Source: an uncultured Bacteroidales bacterium (lineage in GTDB: Bacteria > Bacteroidota > Bacteroidia > Bacteroidales > Paludibacteraceae). Taken from it: a stretch of 64,000 bases of DNA. The stretch spans positions 153,008 through 217,007 of the forward strand of contig CAMHOY010000001.1 in NCBI GenBank assembly GCA_946186915.1, given 5' to 3'. The notes under the pieces are model-generated. The model made no database searches, was not told where the DNA came from, and saw only the letters and a program-made list of their open reading frames with translations. Both the position numbers and the translations under genes were made by a program. How positions within the stretch are numbered: the stretch's first letter is position 1; every line of letters starts with the position of its first letter. Shown one piece after another: positions 30,601 to 40,475 of the stretch.

Positions 30601-33600
30601 AGTATAAATCGTCGGACAATCCGTGTACCATCTGTCAAGCGTTGCATGTTTGAATACGGCGTAATACGTCTTGTCGGTAGTAGCCGCATCTCCGGCTTGA
30701 ACATATGTCGGCTCCGAAGTCACATACGTTGCGATAGCACCATCTTTCCAACCGCAGAAGGTCGGCAACAAAGTCGAGTTACACGATACAGGATCTGCTC
30801 CCGTCGGCAAGGTTACTACGCCGTTCTCAGCCTTGTTGGTTGCGTGGTCTGCATCTAACATGTCATTGTACCACGTGATCGTCGGAGCCGGTTGCTGATT
30901 CGGAATCAAGAAACGTACGGTTGTCGATCCCGCATACATTCCCCATTCCGTGCTGTTCACACCAAGATACTTGTCTTGGCCTTCATTCTTCAACGTATAA
31001 TCAATCAAGTCGCTGGTTGTTGGCAAGAACTCACACAACGGATGGTCTGAAGTGGTAGGCGAAGCAACGCTGTTCTTAATATCATCATCACTTGCTTTCA
31101 CTTCCAGATATCTGGAGTTCTTGCTATCATAGAATCTGATGCGGTTACCGTGTTGCGGATAACCATAGTTGACGTTGTCGGTATTCACAACACTATTCAG
31201 TGTCCAAGTTAAATAGTTCTTGCTGCCGACTGCCTCTCCGTCATATTGGTCAGAATAGATGGTAGCCACACCGGTTGACTCGTTGACAGAAGACAACTTA
31301 ATATAATTAGGATTGCCGTAACTACTCATATTATTCGGCAATGCGTACCAACTACCGCCAATCTTTGTGGCAATCACAAACTTTGCTGGCAAATGACGGC
31401 CATAACCGGTCAGTTTACCCGACTCGGTGGTACCGCTTCCGTTGGATGCGCTGGCTTTGAAATAAACCTCCTCTATTCCATCAGACGTCTCCGTCGGTTG
31501 GTATGCAACTACAATATTTGTACTTGATACATCGCCATTAACATCAGCACTTGCAGAACCAATAAAGGAGAAGTGGCTGTTTGGCGTATCATCCGATACG
31601 TTATAGGCTGCAATCGTAACAGGCGCATTAGCCGCCAATCCATGGCCAGAAACTGTAATCGGAGTAACAGCCTTCACTTTCTTGCCGTTGGTACTGGTCA
31701 CACGCACTGTGCCGGACAATGAAAGTGCAGAACACTCAGGTGTCGTTGCCCATACTTCTGTTCCTCGACCGAAATCAATAGAAATGGTACCTACACCCGT
31801 ATAGGCAGTATATTGAATCTTAACGAATTGATAATTGCCATTCGGATAGTATGTAGAAACTTCGCTTACTGTCTGTAAGCAAGAACTCGGCAGCAATGTA
31901 TTGATTGCATCAGCCGTGTTACCCACGTATACTTGAATGTTACTAATCGTACCTGCTCCAAACGAACTGAAAGTGATTTTGTTGATTTTACCTAATGAGG
32001 TGGTATTCTTTAAGTATCCGGCCGGATCGTGATTAATTTGAATACCTAACTCAGAGGCATGTCCGACCTGATAATATGCAAAGTCATAACTACCAACACC
32101 ACCTACTGTTTTGGTAAGGGTTTCCTCGCTCACGTTATAACTCTTTGCAAAATCACTCATAGTGAAACTAATAGTACCATATTTAGTCTCCGGATCACCT
32201 GTATTGGTATATACTGCCCAATATTCCTCATCATCAGCAGTAATGTCGTAATGAGGATTCGGGTTCAATGCATCATAACCGTCATTCAACATGTCGGTTG
32301 TCAATACAGGCACACGGGTGACATCTACTTCGTGGTCAATCCAACCAACGAAGTTCCATTCTTTTCCGTCGCAGGATGCAGCATCCGTTTCTGCTGTCGG
32401 CAAGTAAATACCCGCGTCACGGCTGGCCTCTGTGATAGTTAAATCGTCACCTGTCGGCGTGCCGGTCTTTGCAATAACCGTTCCGCCATTACCATGGAAG
32501 TCCACACTTCTCGGCGCACAAGGAGGAGTAGAACTGAACTGCTCATTATTAGTTAGCCAATAAACCTTGCTCGCTGCACTTCCATATCCATTCCAATACT
32601 TGGGAGAGGAATTATACCAGGATAGATGCTTGCCACTGGCATTGGTCGATTCTGCATCAATTTCGCTATCGTTATATCCTTCTGTCAACACAAATTCATC
32701 TTCGCATGCTGTTGTAAGTTGTGTATATCCGTCAGATGTTATTTTGAGATATTTTTCTGCATCTGGGCTGTAAATAGTCCAATGTTCTCCTTTTCTCTTA
32801 ACGACCCATATCATTGATGCAGTCGGAGTTACTGTTAGTCTGTAACGATCATTGTAAGTTCCAGGTTCCCTCACAGCCTCACAATCGGTCGCCAATTGAC
32901 TTCCATCAAGATAGTTCGGCGCAGAACCATCAGCGGCATTAGTTAATGCGAATTGGTTTCCTGCACTATAATTCTTAACTATCACATATTTCGCCCCCGA
33001 ATGCATCTCGCTCAAATCAAATGCCGAAAGCCATGTACTTCCTTCTTTTGAGTATACGGCATATAAAGTTTTTGCGGTACTTGCAGAGAAGTTACTAACG
33101 GGAGTATAGGACGTTGAGTTAGCAGCAACACTGGTTTCGCTCCAGCCTGCAAATACCCAACCGGAACATCCATACGCACCGTCGATACTCTCCACAGGCA
33201 CTGTCTGTCCCGGATCATATTTGCGTACTGTCGTAATTCCGCAATCCGAGAACGTCACAGGAATACCGTCCGTTATCTCGATGGAATAACTGGTGTTGGC
33301 ACTTCCGCAAGAACCTACATACGCCACACTGACGGTCTGGTTGCCAAGCGTGGACATGTTATAGCCGCTGAAGGTCAAACCGCTTGCGTTCCATGCCAGA
33401 TCTTCCGTCTCGCCGTTATTATAGGTCACGCGAATCTGCTCGCCTTCGAATGCTGTGCCTTGCATCAATGTACGATGGGTGTCAGTATTCGCTGCAATCG
33501 ATGAAACGCTCTTGTCTGCAAAAGTAGCCGTTACCGTCACATCGCTTGCCGGCATCGTGAAGGTATAAGGTGTTGATGCAATGCTAATGGCATGGTCGCT

Positions 33601-36600
33601 TCCGTCGTTGTATTTCAATGCCGACAGATACTTACAACTGTTCGGTGTTACGTTGACCGTTACCGTCTGTCCTTCGCCAGCAACACCCGTTCCCGCAGCA
33701 GGAGTAGTCGTTACTGTTCCGCCACTCGGAGTGGTAATCGTAATATCATACAGCGTACAAGTCTTCGAGAAATTGTTAAATCCAGGAGAGTACTTGTAGA
33801 AATACACTTTCCCTGTATTGTTAGACCCTGGTGTCTTGTATGCTGCAAAACGGTGCGTGGAACCATTGTAATTATAAGAAAAATACCTGTCCGTTTGATT
33901 CTTGCCTTGAATTTCTCCGACATAGTCTCCTGTTCCAATATTCCACCAATGATACGTGGTGCCAGATGCTGTCGGACCAGCACTCCATGAGCACCCTGCA
34001 TCACTCGTGCTCGGACCAAAAATATACTTGCTGGCATCAATATCATATATTGCAAATTTAGTTGCAGATCCTTCTATCCTTACTTCATGAGCTGTTCCTT
34101 TTGCGGCAATTGCATCCGCTGAAATTGTTACATTCGCATCATCACCATAAGCATCAGATCCATGTTGTCCCACATATATCTTGCCTTGAGAGGGACAAGC
34201 AATCAGATAAGTCTCGCCTTCCGCTACAGTAGTAACTTTGGAATATGAACCACTGCCAATTCGATCACCATAGATAGCATAGTATGTTGCACTAGCGCTA
34301 ACAGTACTACCTTTTGCTATCATCGTCGGTGGTGTTGTGGTGTGGGATACAAATCCTGCATCTGCAGTCCATCCGTAGAATTCTTTTTCGCCACAACCAT
34401 CTATATCTCCCCAATCCAACGAATTATCATCCGCAGCAAAATACGAATAGGACAAACTACCATGTTCGTTCCATGTGATAGTATACCGTGTTTGCTCTGT
34501 GACAGTTACCGTCATATTGCTGGAGATAATGGTTGCATTGATGTGCAGCGTTGCCGAATGCTTGTCACTACTCAAGGTCCAAGTATAATCCGTTCCGAGA
34601 GTCCACGATGCTCTACCTCCACTAATCGTCACGGTCTTTGGAAGAGCTTTATTGGCTGCACTAATCGAATAGGTCAAATCCAGCGGTGTGTCACCGGATT
34701 TAATTGTACTTGCCGTGTAACCCTTCGTCGTGTTTGCACCAACGGTCTGAGTTAATGTATATGGAGTATCCTCCCATACAGCCGTCAAAGTCACATTTGT
34801 AGAAGGCATTGTAAATGTGTTACCCGGAGTTATTGTAGCGCTATTGTCACTGCGCAACCAACCGGTTAGTGTAGAAGCCGTCTTTGTCGCAGAGGAACAT
34901 GTCGTTACCGTTTCACCTGCTGCATACGAACCGTTCGCGCAACTGCCTGAGCCACCTGTTCCATAAACATACGTCACAGTATAAACTTGGGTCCATTTGG
35001 CATACAGAGTGATGTTGCTGGTAACGGTGTTACTACCGAAGTTCCATGCAGAACCGGTGAAACTCTCGTTGTCATACCACCCGTCAAAACGCCAACCGTC
35101 TGCAGAAGGATCTCCAGGATTAGTAGCCTTAGCACCATCTTTGACAATCTGAGTAGTTGGTGCACTGCTACCATGACCCTTAAGGTTAAATGTCACACTC
35201 CGTGCGACAAAACTGGAAACAGATGAACTATATTGATACGAACCACTCGCGTAGTTGTTTTTTCCGTACGCGCGGTAGTAATAAGTTCCGGCATTGAAGG
35301 GCGACGGTGCAATCGTACCATCGAAGGTGTTTGCATTTCCAGACGAACCGACAGGCACTTTGGTTACGCCACTAGGCGCCGTTCCATCCGAATTGAGCAC
35401 TAATGTACCTACTGCACTTTTGCTTGTACTCCAAATAAATCCATAATCTGACCATGAGCAATGTGAACCCACATCAGTTCCCGATGTCGGACATGTAACT
35501 CCGACACCGCTCGCATTAAAGGAACCTTTTAATGATGCTACTCCAATAGTCGGATCACTATCACAGTCAGCACAAGAAGTTGCATACTCAGGAGAGGCAC
35601 AAACATATAACTTCATCGCCCATGTATTCTGTGACGCAATGTTGGCAGCTGTACCATAGTACAATTTCCATTCACTATTATATTCCTCCAAGCCTGCAGT
35701 TGCACTTGATGAGTTACGGATGTAGAAGGCATTAGTAGTATATGAACTGCTTGCAATTTCCCATGTTAGGTTTCCGCTTGTGTTCATGGATATTGTCTTT
35801 GTTTTAGAACTACTTGTCGGATTGGCATCTCCCTTGAGGTATTTTGACCCCGATTTTAGTTTCCAGTTTGTGCTATTTGTTTCAAGTGTCCAAATCATTT
35901 TTGCAGTTGGAGATATTTTGCCATCTCCATCTTCTGAGGGAGCAGCCTCCTCTGAAATAGTTTCGCCATTAGACAGCATCACCTTATTGTTCGCAATATG
36001 GCAAACAACAATGCTCGCACCATCGGCAAGATTACTAGTATTGGTAACACGCGAGAACTTATTTGCAAAAACGGCATGGAAAGTCACCTCTTCAGTCACA
36101 ATAGGTGCATCAGCGGCCGTGGAGAACAAGTCGGAAGGCTTGGTGTTCGTGGTTGTTGCAATCGTACTTGCAGACCATCCAACAAAAATTTTGCTTCCGT
36201 CACAATCGCCAGTTAACGGAGCGGTTGGCAATGTTGTCGGTCGGGTGTCATAGCTGACACTCGTTGATGGGCTGCCATGAGTGGAGCCTTCCCAATCATT
36301 TCCATTCACCTTCCAGTGAACAGTATAGTTAGTGGTAGTCCAGTGAGGATATAATGTAGCATCACCTTCCGTAGAATAGTCAGTTGCGCCTAAGTTATAT
36401 ACCTTGGAGCCTCCATCGGATGTTGCCCAACCATCTTGGGTGTAACCGGTAGCAAAAAATGTTTCACCCGGCAGAGTCAAGTTGGTACTACACACCTTGG
36501 TGTCGTTAGCATGCGAACCGGTGATAGTATTTCCCCCGGTATATGTTGTGCTTCCTTTGGAATAGGTAATGGTGCCATTACTACAACCGCCAGATGTATA

Positions 36601-37107
36601 CGTGACGACAATGCTTGTCAACACACAATACGCAGCTTTTGTTGCGGTAACTTTAAAATATTTATATCCAGAAGCCTTGACATCCTTTGCCGTGCCCGAT
36701 GTGTAAGTAATCTCAGTCCACGAACTCCCATCTGTACTTCCATAGAGCACGGAGGAGTTGGTCTTCATGGTAATCTTAATGGACTTGATAATGTTGTTTG
36801 TGGCAGGATATGAGGTAGAATGGAATTCTTTTGTTGTTCCTTTCTCTATCTGAATACCCGTATTCATTCTGCCCACGCGTGTCCATGAAAGGTTAATGGT
36901 GTGACTAGCAGAGGTAGTGGAAGATCCCGTGTTAGTACCATATGAGGTTCCCCACGGAGCATTATGCCCACTTGAGGCACCGGTGATGGTCAGCGTTTCA
37001 TCTGCTCCCCACACATTTCCGCTGCCGATGGAGCACAGGATGATTAGTGTTAACATCAATCCCCTCAACCTTGTCAAGTAGGATTGTAATTCATTTAATT
37101 TTTTCAT
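27613..37107 (-). CDS. Giant InlB-repeat surface protein, 3164 aa
   Basis: Giant exported protein. A signal peptide (residues about 1-34, ending NVWGAD) leads to a beta-rich domain (35-175), then many Listeria-Bacteroides (InlB B/Flg_new) repeats of the type FxGWxxxxxxT..TTFYAxW, for example WRFDGWYDNESFTGSAWNFG and FYGWTADAGFV. Between them lie related Ig-like and lectin-like units; one roughly 100-residue unit (KVTTVAEGETYLIACPSQGK type) recurs, as does ATKIGGSWYALPNNMSS. The C-terminal third ends in the tail MYILRGGKIYDATGKQVREIK, shared with the 1520-aa protein of the other arm. Likely type IX-exported adhesin or sugar-binding surface protein. Its start is 38 bp from a 14-bp palindrome. 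Confidence 0.82.
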   Translation of the reverse strand: MKKLNELQSYLTRLRGLMLTLIILCSIGSGNVWGADETLTITGASSGHNAPWGTSYGTNTGSSTTSASHTINLSWTRVGRMNTGIQIEKGTTKEFHSTSYPATNNIIKSIKITMKTNSSVLYGSTDGSSWTEITYTSGTAKDVKASGYKYFKVTATKAAYCVLTSIVVTYTSGGCSNGTITYSKGSTTYTGGNTITGSHANDTKVCSTNLTLPGETFFATGYTQDGWATSDGGSKVYNLGATDYSTEGDATLYPHWTTTNYTVHWKVNGNDWEGSTHGSPSTSVSYDTRPTTLPTAPLTGDCDGSKIFVGWSASTIATTTNTKPSDLFSTAADAPIVTEEVTFHAVFANKFSRVTNTSNLADGASIVVCHIANNKVMLSNGETISEEAAPSEDGDGKISPTAKMIWTLETNSTNWKLKSGSKYLKGDANPTSSSKTKTISMNTSGNLTWEIASSSYTTNAFYIRNSSSATAGLEEYNSEWKLYYGTAANIASQNTWAMKLYVCASPEYATSCADCDSDPTIGVASLKGSFNASGVGVTCPTSGTDVGSHCSWSDYGFIWSTSKSAVGTLVLNSDGTAPSGVTKVPVGSSGNANTFDGTIAPSPFNAGTYYYRAYGKNNYASGSYQYSSSVSSFVARSVTFNLKGHGSSAPTTQIVKDGAKATNPGDPSADGWRFDGWYDNESFTGSAWNFGSNTVTSNITLYAKWTQVYTVTYVYGTGGSGSCANGSYAAGETVTTCSSATKTASTLTGWLRSDNSATITPGNTFTMPSTNVTLTAVWEDTPYTLTQTVGANTTKGYTASTIKSGDTPLDLTYSISAANKALPKTVTISGGRASWTLGTDYTWTLSSDKHSATLHINATIISSNMTVTVTEQTRYTITWNEHGSLSYSYFAADDNSLDWGDIDGCGEKEFYGWTADAGFVSHTTTPPTMIAKGSTVSASATYYAIYGDRIGSGSYSKVTTVAEGETYLIACPSQGKIYVGQHGSDAYGDDANVTISADAIAAKGTAHEVRIEGSATKFAIYDIDASKYIFGPSTSDAGCSWSAGPTASGTTYHWWNIGTGDYVGEIQGKNQTDRYFSYNYNGSTHRFAAYKTPGSNNTGKVYFYKYSPGFNNFSKTCTLYDITITTPSGGTVTTTPAAGTGVAGEGQTVTVNVTPNSCKYLSALKYNDGSDHAISIASTPYTFTMPASDVTVTATFADKSVSSIAANTDTHRTLMQGTAFEGEQIRVTYNNGETEDLAWNASGLTFSGYNMSTLGNQTVSVAYVGSCGSANTSYSIEITDGIPVTFSDCGITTVRKYDPGQTVPVESIDGAYGCSGWVFAGWSETSVAANSTSYTPVSNFSASTAKTLYAVYSKEGSTWLSAFDLSEMHSGAKYVIVKNYSAGNQFALTNAADGSAPNYLDGSQLATDCEAVREPGTYNDRYRLTVTPTASMIWVVKRKGEHWTIYSPDAEKYLKITSDGYTQLTTACEDEFVLTEGYNDSEIDAESTNASGKHLSWYNSSPKYWNGYGSAASKVYWLTNNEQFSSTPPCAPRSVDFHGNGGTVIAKTGTPTGDDLTITEASRDAGIYLPTAETDAASCDGKEWNFVGWIDHEVDVTRVPVLTTDMLNDGYDALNPNPHYDITADDEEYWAVYTNTGDPETKYGTISFTMSDFAKSYNVSEETLTKTVGGVGSYDFAYYQVGHASELGIQINHDPAGYLKNTTSLGKINKITFSSFGAGTISNIQVYVGNTADAINTLLPSSCLQTVSEVSTYYPNGNYQFVKIQYTAYTGVGTISIDFGRGTEVWATTPECSALSLSGTVRVTSTNGKKVKAVTPITVSGHGLAANAPVTIAAYNVSDDTPNSHFSFIGSASADVNGDVSSTNIVVAYQPTETSDGIEEVYFKASASNGSGTTESGKLTGYGRHLPAKFVIATKIGGSWYALPNNMSSYGNPNYIKLSSVNESTGVATIYSDQYDGEAVGSKNYLTWTLNSVVNTDNVNYGYPQHGNRIRFYDSKNSRYLEVKASDDDIKNSVASPTTSDHPLCEFLPTTSDLIDYTLKNEGQDKYLGVNSTEWGMYAGSTTVRFLIPNQQPAPTITWYNDMLDADHATNKAENGVVTLPTGADPVSCNSTLLPTFCGWKDGAIATYVTSEPTYVQAGDAATTDKTYYAVFKHATLDRWYTDCPTIYTITYTANGGTGADHVEYTMNTTADAITVGAAGFSKEGSTFVGWTNPSDESGAIITPGAGKITGLSGDITLNAVWIGTTNVTGTVRLTASAGEKVATGATEITISSTDFACATALRITYYDVTNDVTYGRTGSPTYTSSEFRLCNGSYGSADGSNISLAEVSGAYNQTFSITYEPNGGANTLDHYQLKIEVLLKNTVIETKTLELYGRTLPASFAIATKIGGAWYALPNDMSASGTYDPILISVTEDASVLNWTAQGPSNTAYIMRDYTANYSKLRFAINAAEDANKYCLWAADGDAAGIRNYSATSTDANYGWIVAETNADFSGYTMATSNNTRTGLMISNNKWGMANSGYSEIHFIPLTTVETIDIIAREWKTNGLVFAIAADNNVSLTSGHTKYGVNAAPTTNVTSITRHSTGGYGLYEVGLADITGDYGKVLSLKMKIGGVDKIANVTIPIIVSGTTTTTTAETPFTTLDAATKDYDVVILEGAKLTTNATASHASKFHNLYVYAGGTLINDNGSTSVNYLEMRGGIKGVAHKEDLAQGVPHLRLNKQISSTNGANLDMYVNTAHSYALSVPFEVSLSGVNYANSLNTSTGAAINGTLDSQFRIMRYDGETRSTGASGWTPITSTSYTLQVGQGYVLQGKRPKGQPFAVIRFPFTGVNNWADSNGEGKASGKPAIDIYAHEGGANTPDNDKGWNLIANPYMATISYYGDEEEAYAADFTVGCLEKTNTTPWDGKYSYTETTDAYVTMPNDWYSAFPQYRANSAQAVFEPFKNFFIQTSANGSVLFDRSKRASAPRHLLAQTENVSPIYADINLTHGDDFAQAGLKIDANATTGYKFGEDQNIFENREALTYLKVYTVADGHYLVGNTLTPAETSELIPLEFYAPNVNGDYVFSLDANSDIDRLEYVILYDAELGLNTNLLTNDYTVELEQTGLIENRFSIGLKVKEKDNSATGIDDVGGDSERPYKFIYRDKMYILRGGKIYDATGKQVREIK

Positions 37108-37145
37108 TGTATTTAGTATTTTATATTATTTACTACTTATAATGT

Positions 37146-37159
37146 ACGCGTATACGCGT
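37146..37159. repeat. Perfect 14-bp palindrome before the left giant gene
   Basis: ACGCGTATACGCGT, 38 bp from the giant gene's ATG and 10 bp after the stop of the preceding gene. The identical palindrome sits 38 bp before the right-arm giant gene (50777-50790). Could be a recombination, regulator or termination site. Confidence 0.85.
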
Positions 37160-37169
37160 TGGATTGTTC

Positions 37170-38168
37170 TTATACTTCAGGCTGGCGATACTCTGCTCTA
37201 TCAGCATTAACAAGCATTACATACCGTGGCATCATCCATTCGATATTATTGCTATCACCTTCCTCTCGTCTGTTGTTATCATCATCACGTCGATTTGGAA
37301 TATAGTGCATCTCATTGCCATCTTCTCTCCAAAAGTCTTGAAATTTAGAAATAAAGTTAGCAAAAAAATGAGCGTGTTTTGATGGAGCACCTGAGTGAAG
37401 GTCTGTAATAAATTTTAGTAATTGTTTAGCTAATGATCCTATGATTGGGGACCCAATCAGTCCTTTTGATAGTGCATCTTCAAAATGGTTAGTATTTATA
37501 GAAGATAACAATACTGGAGTACACCGTCCAAAAGGTGTGCCACAATAATGAAGTGATTGCTGTGGAATTCTACATGCATGCCCTCCAATTGATTGTATTG
37601 CAGAGAAAGAACATGTCATTGAACCAGTTTGCCTCTTTGGCTGGCTTGGTTGGAGCATTTTTGTTATTTCGTATGCAAATTCGTAATTCTTTCCAACTCT
37701 ATAAAATACTCCGTATGAACTAATGGCTTCATTACATGCATCGCGTAGTATATTCGCGGGAAGACCTGTTCCTTTCGGATCGATAATTGGACAATTATAT
37801 AGTAACTGATATTGATTAGCGGCCAAGTGGAATCGAAACTTATTTCTCACTTGTGGTACAACTTCTCTTTTGGCCTGTATAAACGAAGCACGCATTGTAC
37901 ACCGAGACTCAGAGAATGATATAACTAATAAATCCGCGATTTCACAACGTGTCTTATTTTTAACTTTGTTGAAGTATTCAACATAATGCTGATGCACTTC
38001 GTTCACCTCGCAATATGGTTGATTGTCAAAATAAGCCAACAAAGCACGGAACAGATTAACCTCTATAGGCGCATATCCGGCTGCAATAACTTTAGCTAAT
38101 GCATCACGCAAAGTTTTTGCTCCCTTAACGGCATTTTGAATTTTTCCGATATTAATAGTTCTTGCCAT
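37170..38168 (-). CDS. Uncharacterised protein, 332 aa (left-arm cargo)
   Basis: Not recognised. No signal peptide or membrane segment. The N-terminal half is helical and basic (ARTINIGKIQNAVKGAKTLRDALAK). The middle contains FRFHLAANQYQLLYNCPIID and cysteine/histidine-containing SIGGHACRIPQQSLHYCGTP. The C terminus is charged (NRRDDDNNRREEGDSNN). It follows the ATPase-DUF4435 gene by 57 bp in the same direction and is probably its partner in one operon. Base composition is AT-rich, unlike the flanking chromosome. Confidence 0.65.
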   Translation of the reverse strand: MARTINIGKIQNAVKGAKTLRDALAKVIAAGYAPIEVNLFRALLAYFDNQPYCEVNEVHQHYVEYFNKVKNKTRCEIADLLVISFSESRCTMRASFIQAKREVVPQVRNKFRFHLAANQYQLLYNCPIIDPKGTGLPANILRDACNEAISSYGVFYRVGKNYEFAYEITKMLQPSQPKRQTGSMTCSFSAIQSIGGHACRIPQQSLHYCGTPFGRCTPVLLSSINTNHFEDALSKGLIGSPIIGSLAKQLLKFITDLHSGAPSKHAHFFANFISKFQDFWREDGNEMHYIPNRRDDDNNRREEGDSNNIEWMMPRYVMLVNADRAEYRQPEV

Positions 38169-38225
38169 GATATAAACTATTGTGAATATCTCATTAAAAG
38201 ATATGTTACTTTTCTTTTGTGTAGA

Positions 38226-40391
38226 TTATGATATTTCAGACAACTCTCTGGGTAATATTCCCCTTAGAATATCTCTCGCTTCCTCGCTTTCCCGCAGATA
38301 ATCGAATGCTCGGATAGTGAAATTAGTAATTTTAAATACATTATTGGCATGGCAGTGTAACCCTTTTTTGTTATATGTTTTAATAATTTCTGCATAATTA
38401 TCAGAAATGGAAAGTAGTTGCGTTTCTCGTTCTGCGACCCATTCATCAATGTGTATTTTTGCACAGAAATCAGAATAATGAGTTGCTATATCTTTAGTCG
38501 TTTTAGCCTCTTTTGGATGCTCTTCTTTAAAGAAGTGTTCTATCTTGGCAGATACATATTGGGAAATTTGAATGTCCATATGATCTATAAAATCTTTTTT
38601 AATTGCTTTCTGAATATTGTCAAAACAGACTTCTGGTAAATCGTGAGTATGCAACCATGTAGCCATTCTCATCAGAAACTCTTCCAATAAAAATAGATTT
38701 TCAATTTCACTAACATTAGTCGTATAAATGCCATCAGCTAAATACTCATTGATTGCTTTGGGACTTCTATAATCGGCATCAATTATTCCATATGCTTTAC
38801 AAATATTATTAGGAATGGAGTTAAATGCCCTTGTATAATTTATCACATCTCTACATGAGCCTAATGGCTTTATAGTAAACTGAGGGTATAATACCTCATA
38901 TATTTGTGCGTCGGAATAGGTGGCTTTCTCTTTTACTCCTTCACAAAACAAAATAGGTCTCCTACTGCCAAGGATATCCAATAATAACTCTGGAGGAATA
39001 GCGTTGTCCTGGATTTCCTGAATATCCCATCCTAAATCCTCTTTTGTGTTATAGGACTTTATCCATATTTTCTTGGCATGTCTACTAACGGCGAATTCTA
39101 CATTATGTGTGAGATAAACGAAAACGCATCGGTCTTTCTTGCGTTCAGTTTCTAATATGTCCCATAGTTTATTTACAATTGATTTGTGCAAATAGGTTTC
39201 CGGCTCATCTACTATGATGTAACTATCGGCGGGTGTCTGCATGACATCTGCTATTAAATATAAAGTTACCTTCTCCCCATCACTTAATTGATATGCTGGG
39301 TACTCCGACATTTCATCAGCTTTTACCATTATGTTTATACCATCAGAGCACGTTAACTCCCTTTGCGGCATAATTTTATGCCATAAGTCAAATACAGTTT
39401 CAAGTATTGTCTTTTCTCTCGGAATTGTATTGTCTATGGCATAGTCATTTGCAAATTTATGTATTTGTGCATTATGCGTAGCAAGCAAGTTGTTAATTAC
39501 GGCAGAAAATTCATCTGCTACATCATCAGCGATACTGTTCTTTAATTCACTATCGTCTTGGTCGTATATTAGAGGCTGTTTTAATGCTTTGTCTTTAGCC
39601 TGCTGATCGCGCAATTGTTTCTTAGAATATTCAATGTCTAATACGCTATTGAGTTTGGGAACCAATAATAGTTTCTGTGCACCGATTACCACACAGTTAG
39701 TTTTCACATAACGTTTGATATTTTCTGCTAAAGATGTTTTTCCACTACCATTAGCCCCAATAGCGACCAGATTCTCGTTAAGATATCCTAATTTATTAAA
39801 GGTTCTAATTGTAAAACGAATGGCACTAATATTTTCTTTTATATCTCGGAGAGCCCCCCTAATACGTGATTTATTAGTCGGAGTTTGTTTTATGTATATT
39901 TTAATGATATTTAAAGCACTCTCTATCGCAACCAAACGATAATTCAATATGTTTTTAATTTTATCAGTAATGTCATCATTTAACAACAACTCTGGAACGC
40001 CTTTTAATTTGTCTGCAATAACTTCCAAAAAGGATAAATCGGCATTTAATTTCGGAATCTTAGCAAGCTTCTTCTTCAACGAATCACTCTTAGCAATAAT
40101 TTGATTTACTCTTTCGTTAGGCGTTAGTTCTTTGGCGTGTTTCTTTTCTGTTTCAACAGGGCGAATTTCTATTTCTTTTAGTATCACACTCTCATCCAAC
40201 CACCAAACATCATTGTAGTTAGGGACCGTTTGTAAATTATGGCTTCGTAAATACTCGTCTACGATACGAGTATTACCTGAAGTGCGTCTATATGCATTAA
40301 ACGCATCAAGTAATTCACGAGGTGTTATTTTAACTTCCTTGTGATGTAGGATAATGTCATCAACAATATTTTTTAATTCTTCTGCGTTCAT
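38226..40391 (-). CDS. AAA ATPase fused to DUF4435/TOPRIM domain (PARIS- or OLD-like), 721 aa
   Basis: SMC/ABC-type ATPase with a C-terminal TOPRIM-like nuclease domain. A helical N terminus (1-190) is followed by Walker A VAIGANGSGKTSLAE (about 212), signature and Walker B YQLSDGEKVTLYLIADV and YIIVDEPETYLHKS (about 370-405), and the H-loop VYLTHNVEFA. Then comes the DUF4435 part: ILFCEGVKEKATY, LGSCRDVINY, GIIDADYRS and SEIENLFLLEEF, which hold the acidic TOPRIM residues. In PARIS, AriA is the ATPase and AriB the DUF4435 nuclease; fused forms are known. The other option is an OLD-family endonuclease. Either would be anti-phage. Confidence 0.78.
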   Translation of the reverse strand: MNAEELKNIVDDIILHHKEVKITPRELLDAFNAYRRTSGNTRIVDEYLRSHNLQTVPNYNDVWWLDESVILKEIEIRPVETEKKHAKELTPNERVNQIIAKSDSLKKKLAKIPKLNADLSFLEVIADKLKGVPELLLNDDITDKIKNILNYRLVAIESALNIIKIYIKQTPTNKSRIRGALRDIKENISAIRFTIRTFNKLGYLNENLVAIGANGSGKTSLAENIKRYVKTNCVVIGAQKLLLVPKLNSVLDIEYSKKQLRDQQAKDKALKQPLIYDQDDSELKNSIADDVADEFSAVINNLLATHNAQIHKFANDYAIDNTIPREKTILETVFDLWHKIMPQRELTCSDGINIMVKADEMSEYPAYQLSDGEKVTLYLIADVMQTPADSYIIVDEPETYLHKSIVNKLWDILETERKKDRCVFVYLTHNVEFAVSRHAKKIWIKSYNTKEDLGWDIQEIQDNAIPPELLLDILGSRRPILFCEGVKEKATYSDAQIYEVLYPQFTIKPLGSCRDVINYTRAFNSIPNNICKAYGIIDADYRSPKAINEYLADGIYTTNVSEIENLFLLEEFLMRMATWLHTHDLPEVCFDNIQKAIKKDFIDHMDIQISQYVSAKIEHFFKEEHPKEAKTTKDIATHYSDFCAKIHIDEWVAERETQLLSISDNYAEIIKTYNKKGLHCHANNVFKITNFTIRAFDYLRESEEARDILRGILPRELSEIS

Positions 40392-40475
40392 AAAGTTATA
40401 CGTTTAATGATAAATATTAATTATCATATAAATTATTCTCACAAGAAGTTGCCGATTCTTCTCTGTAGGTTGTTG

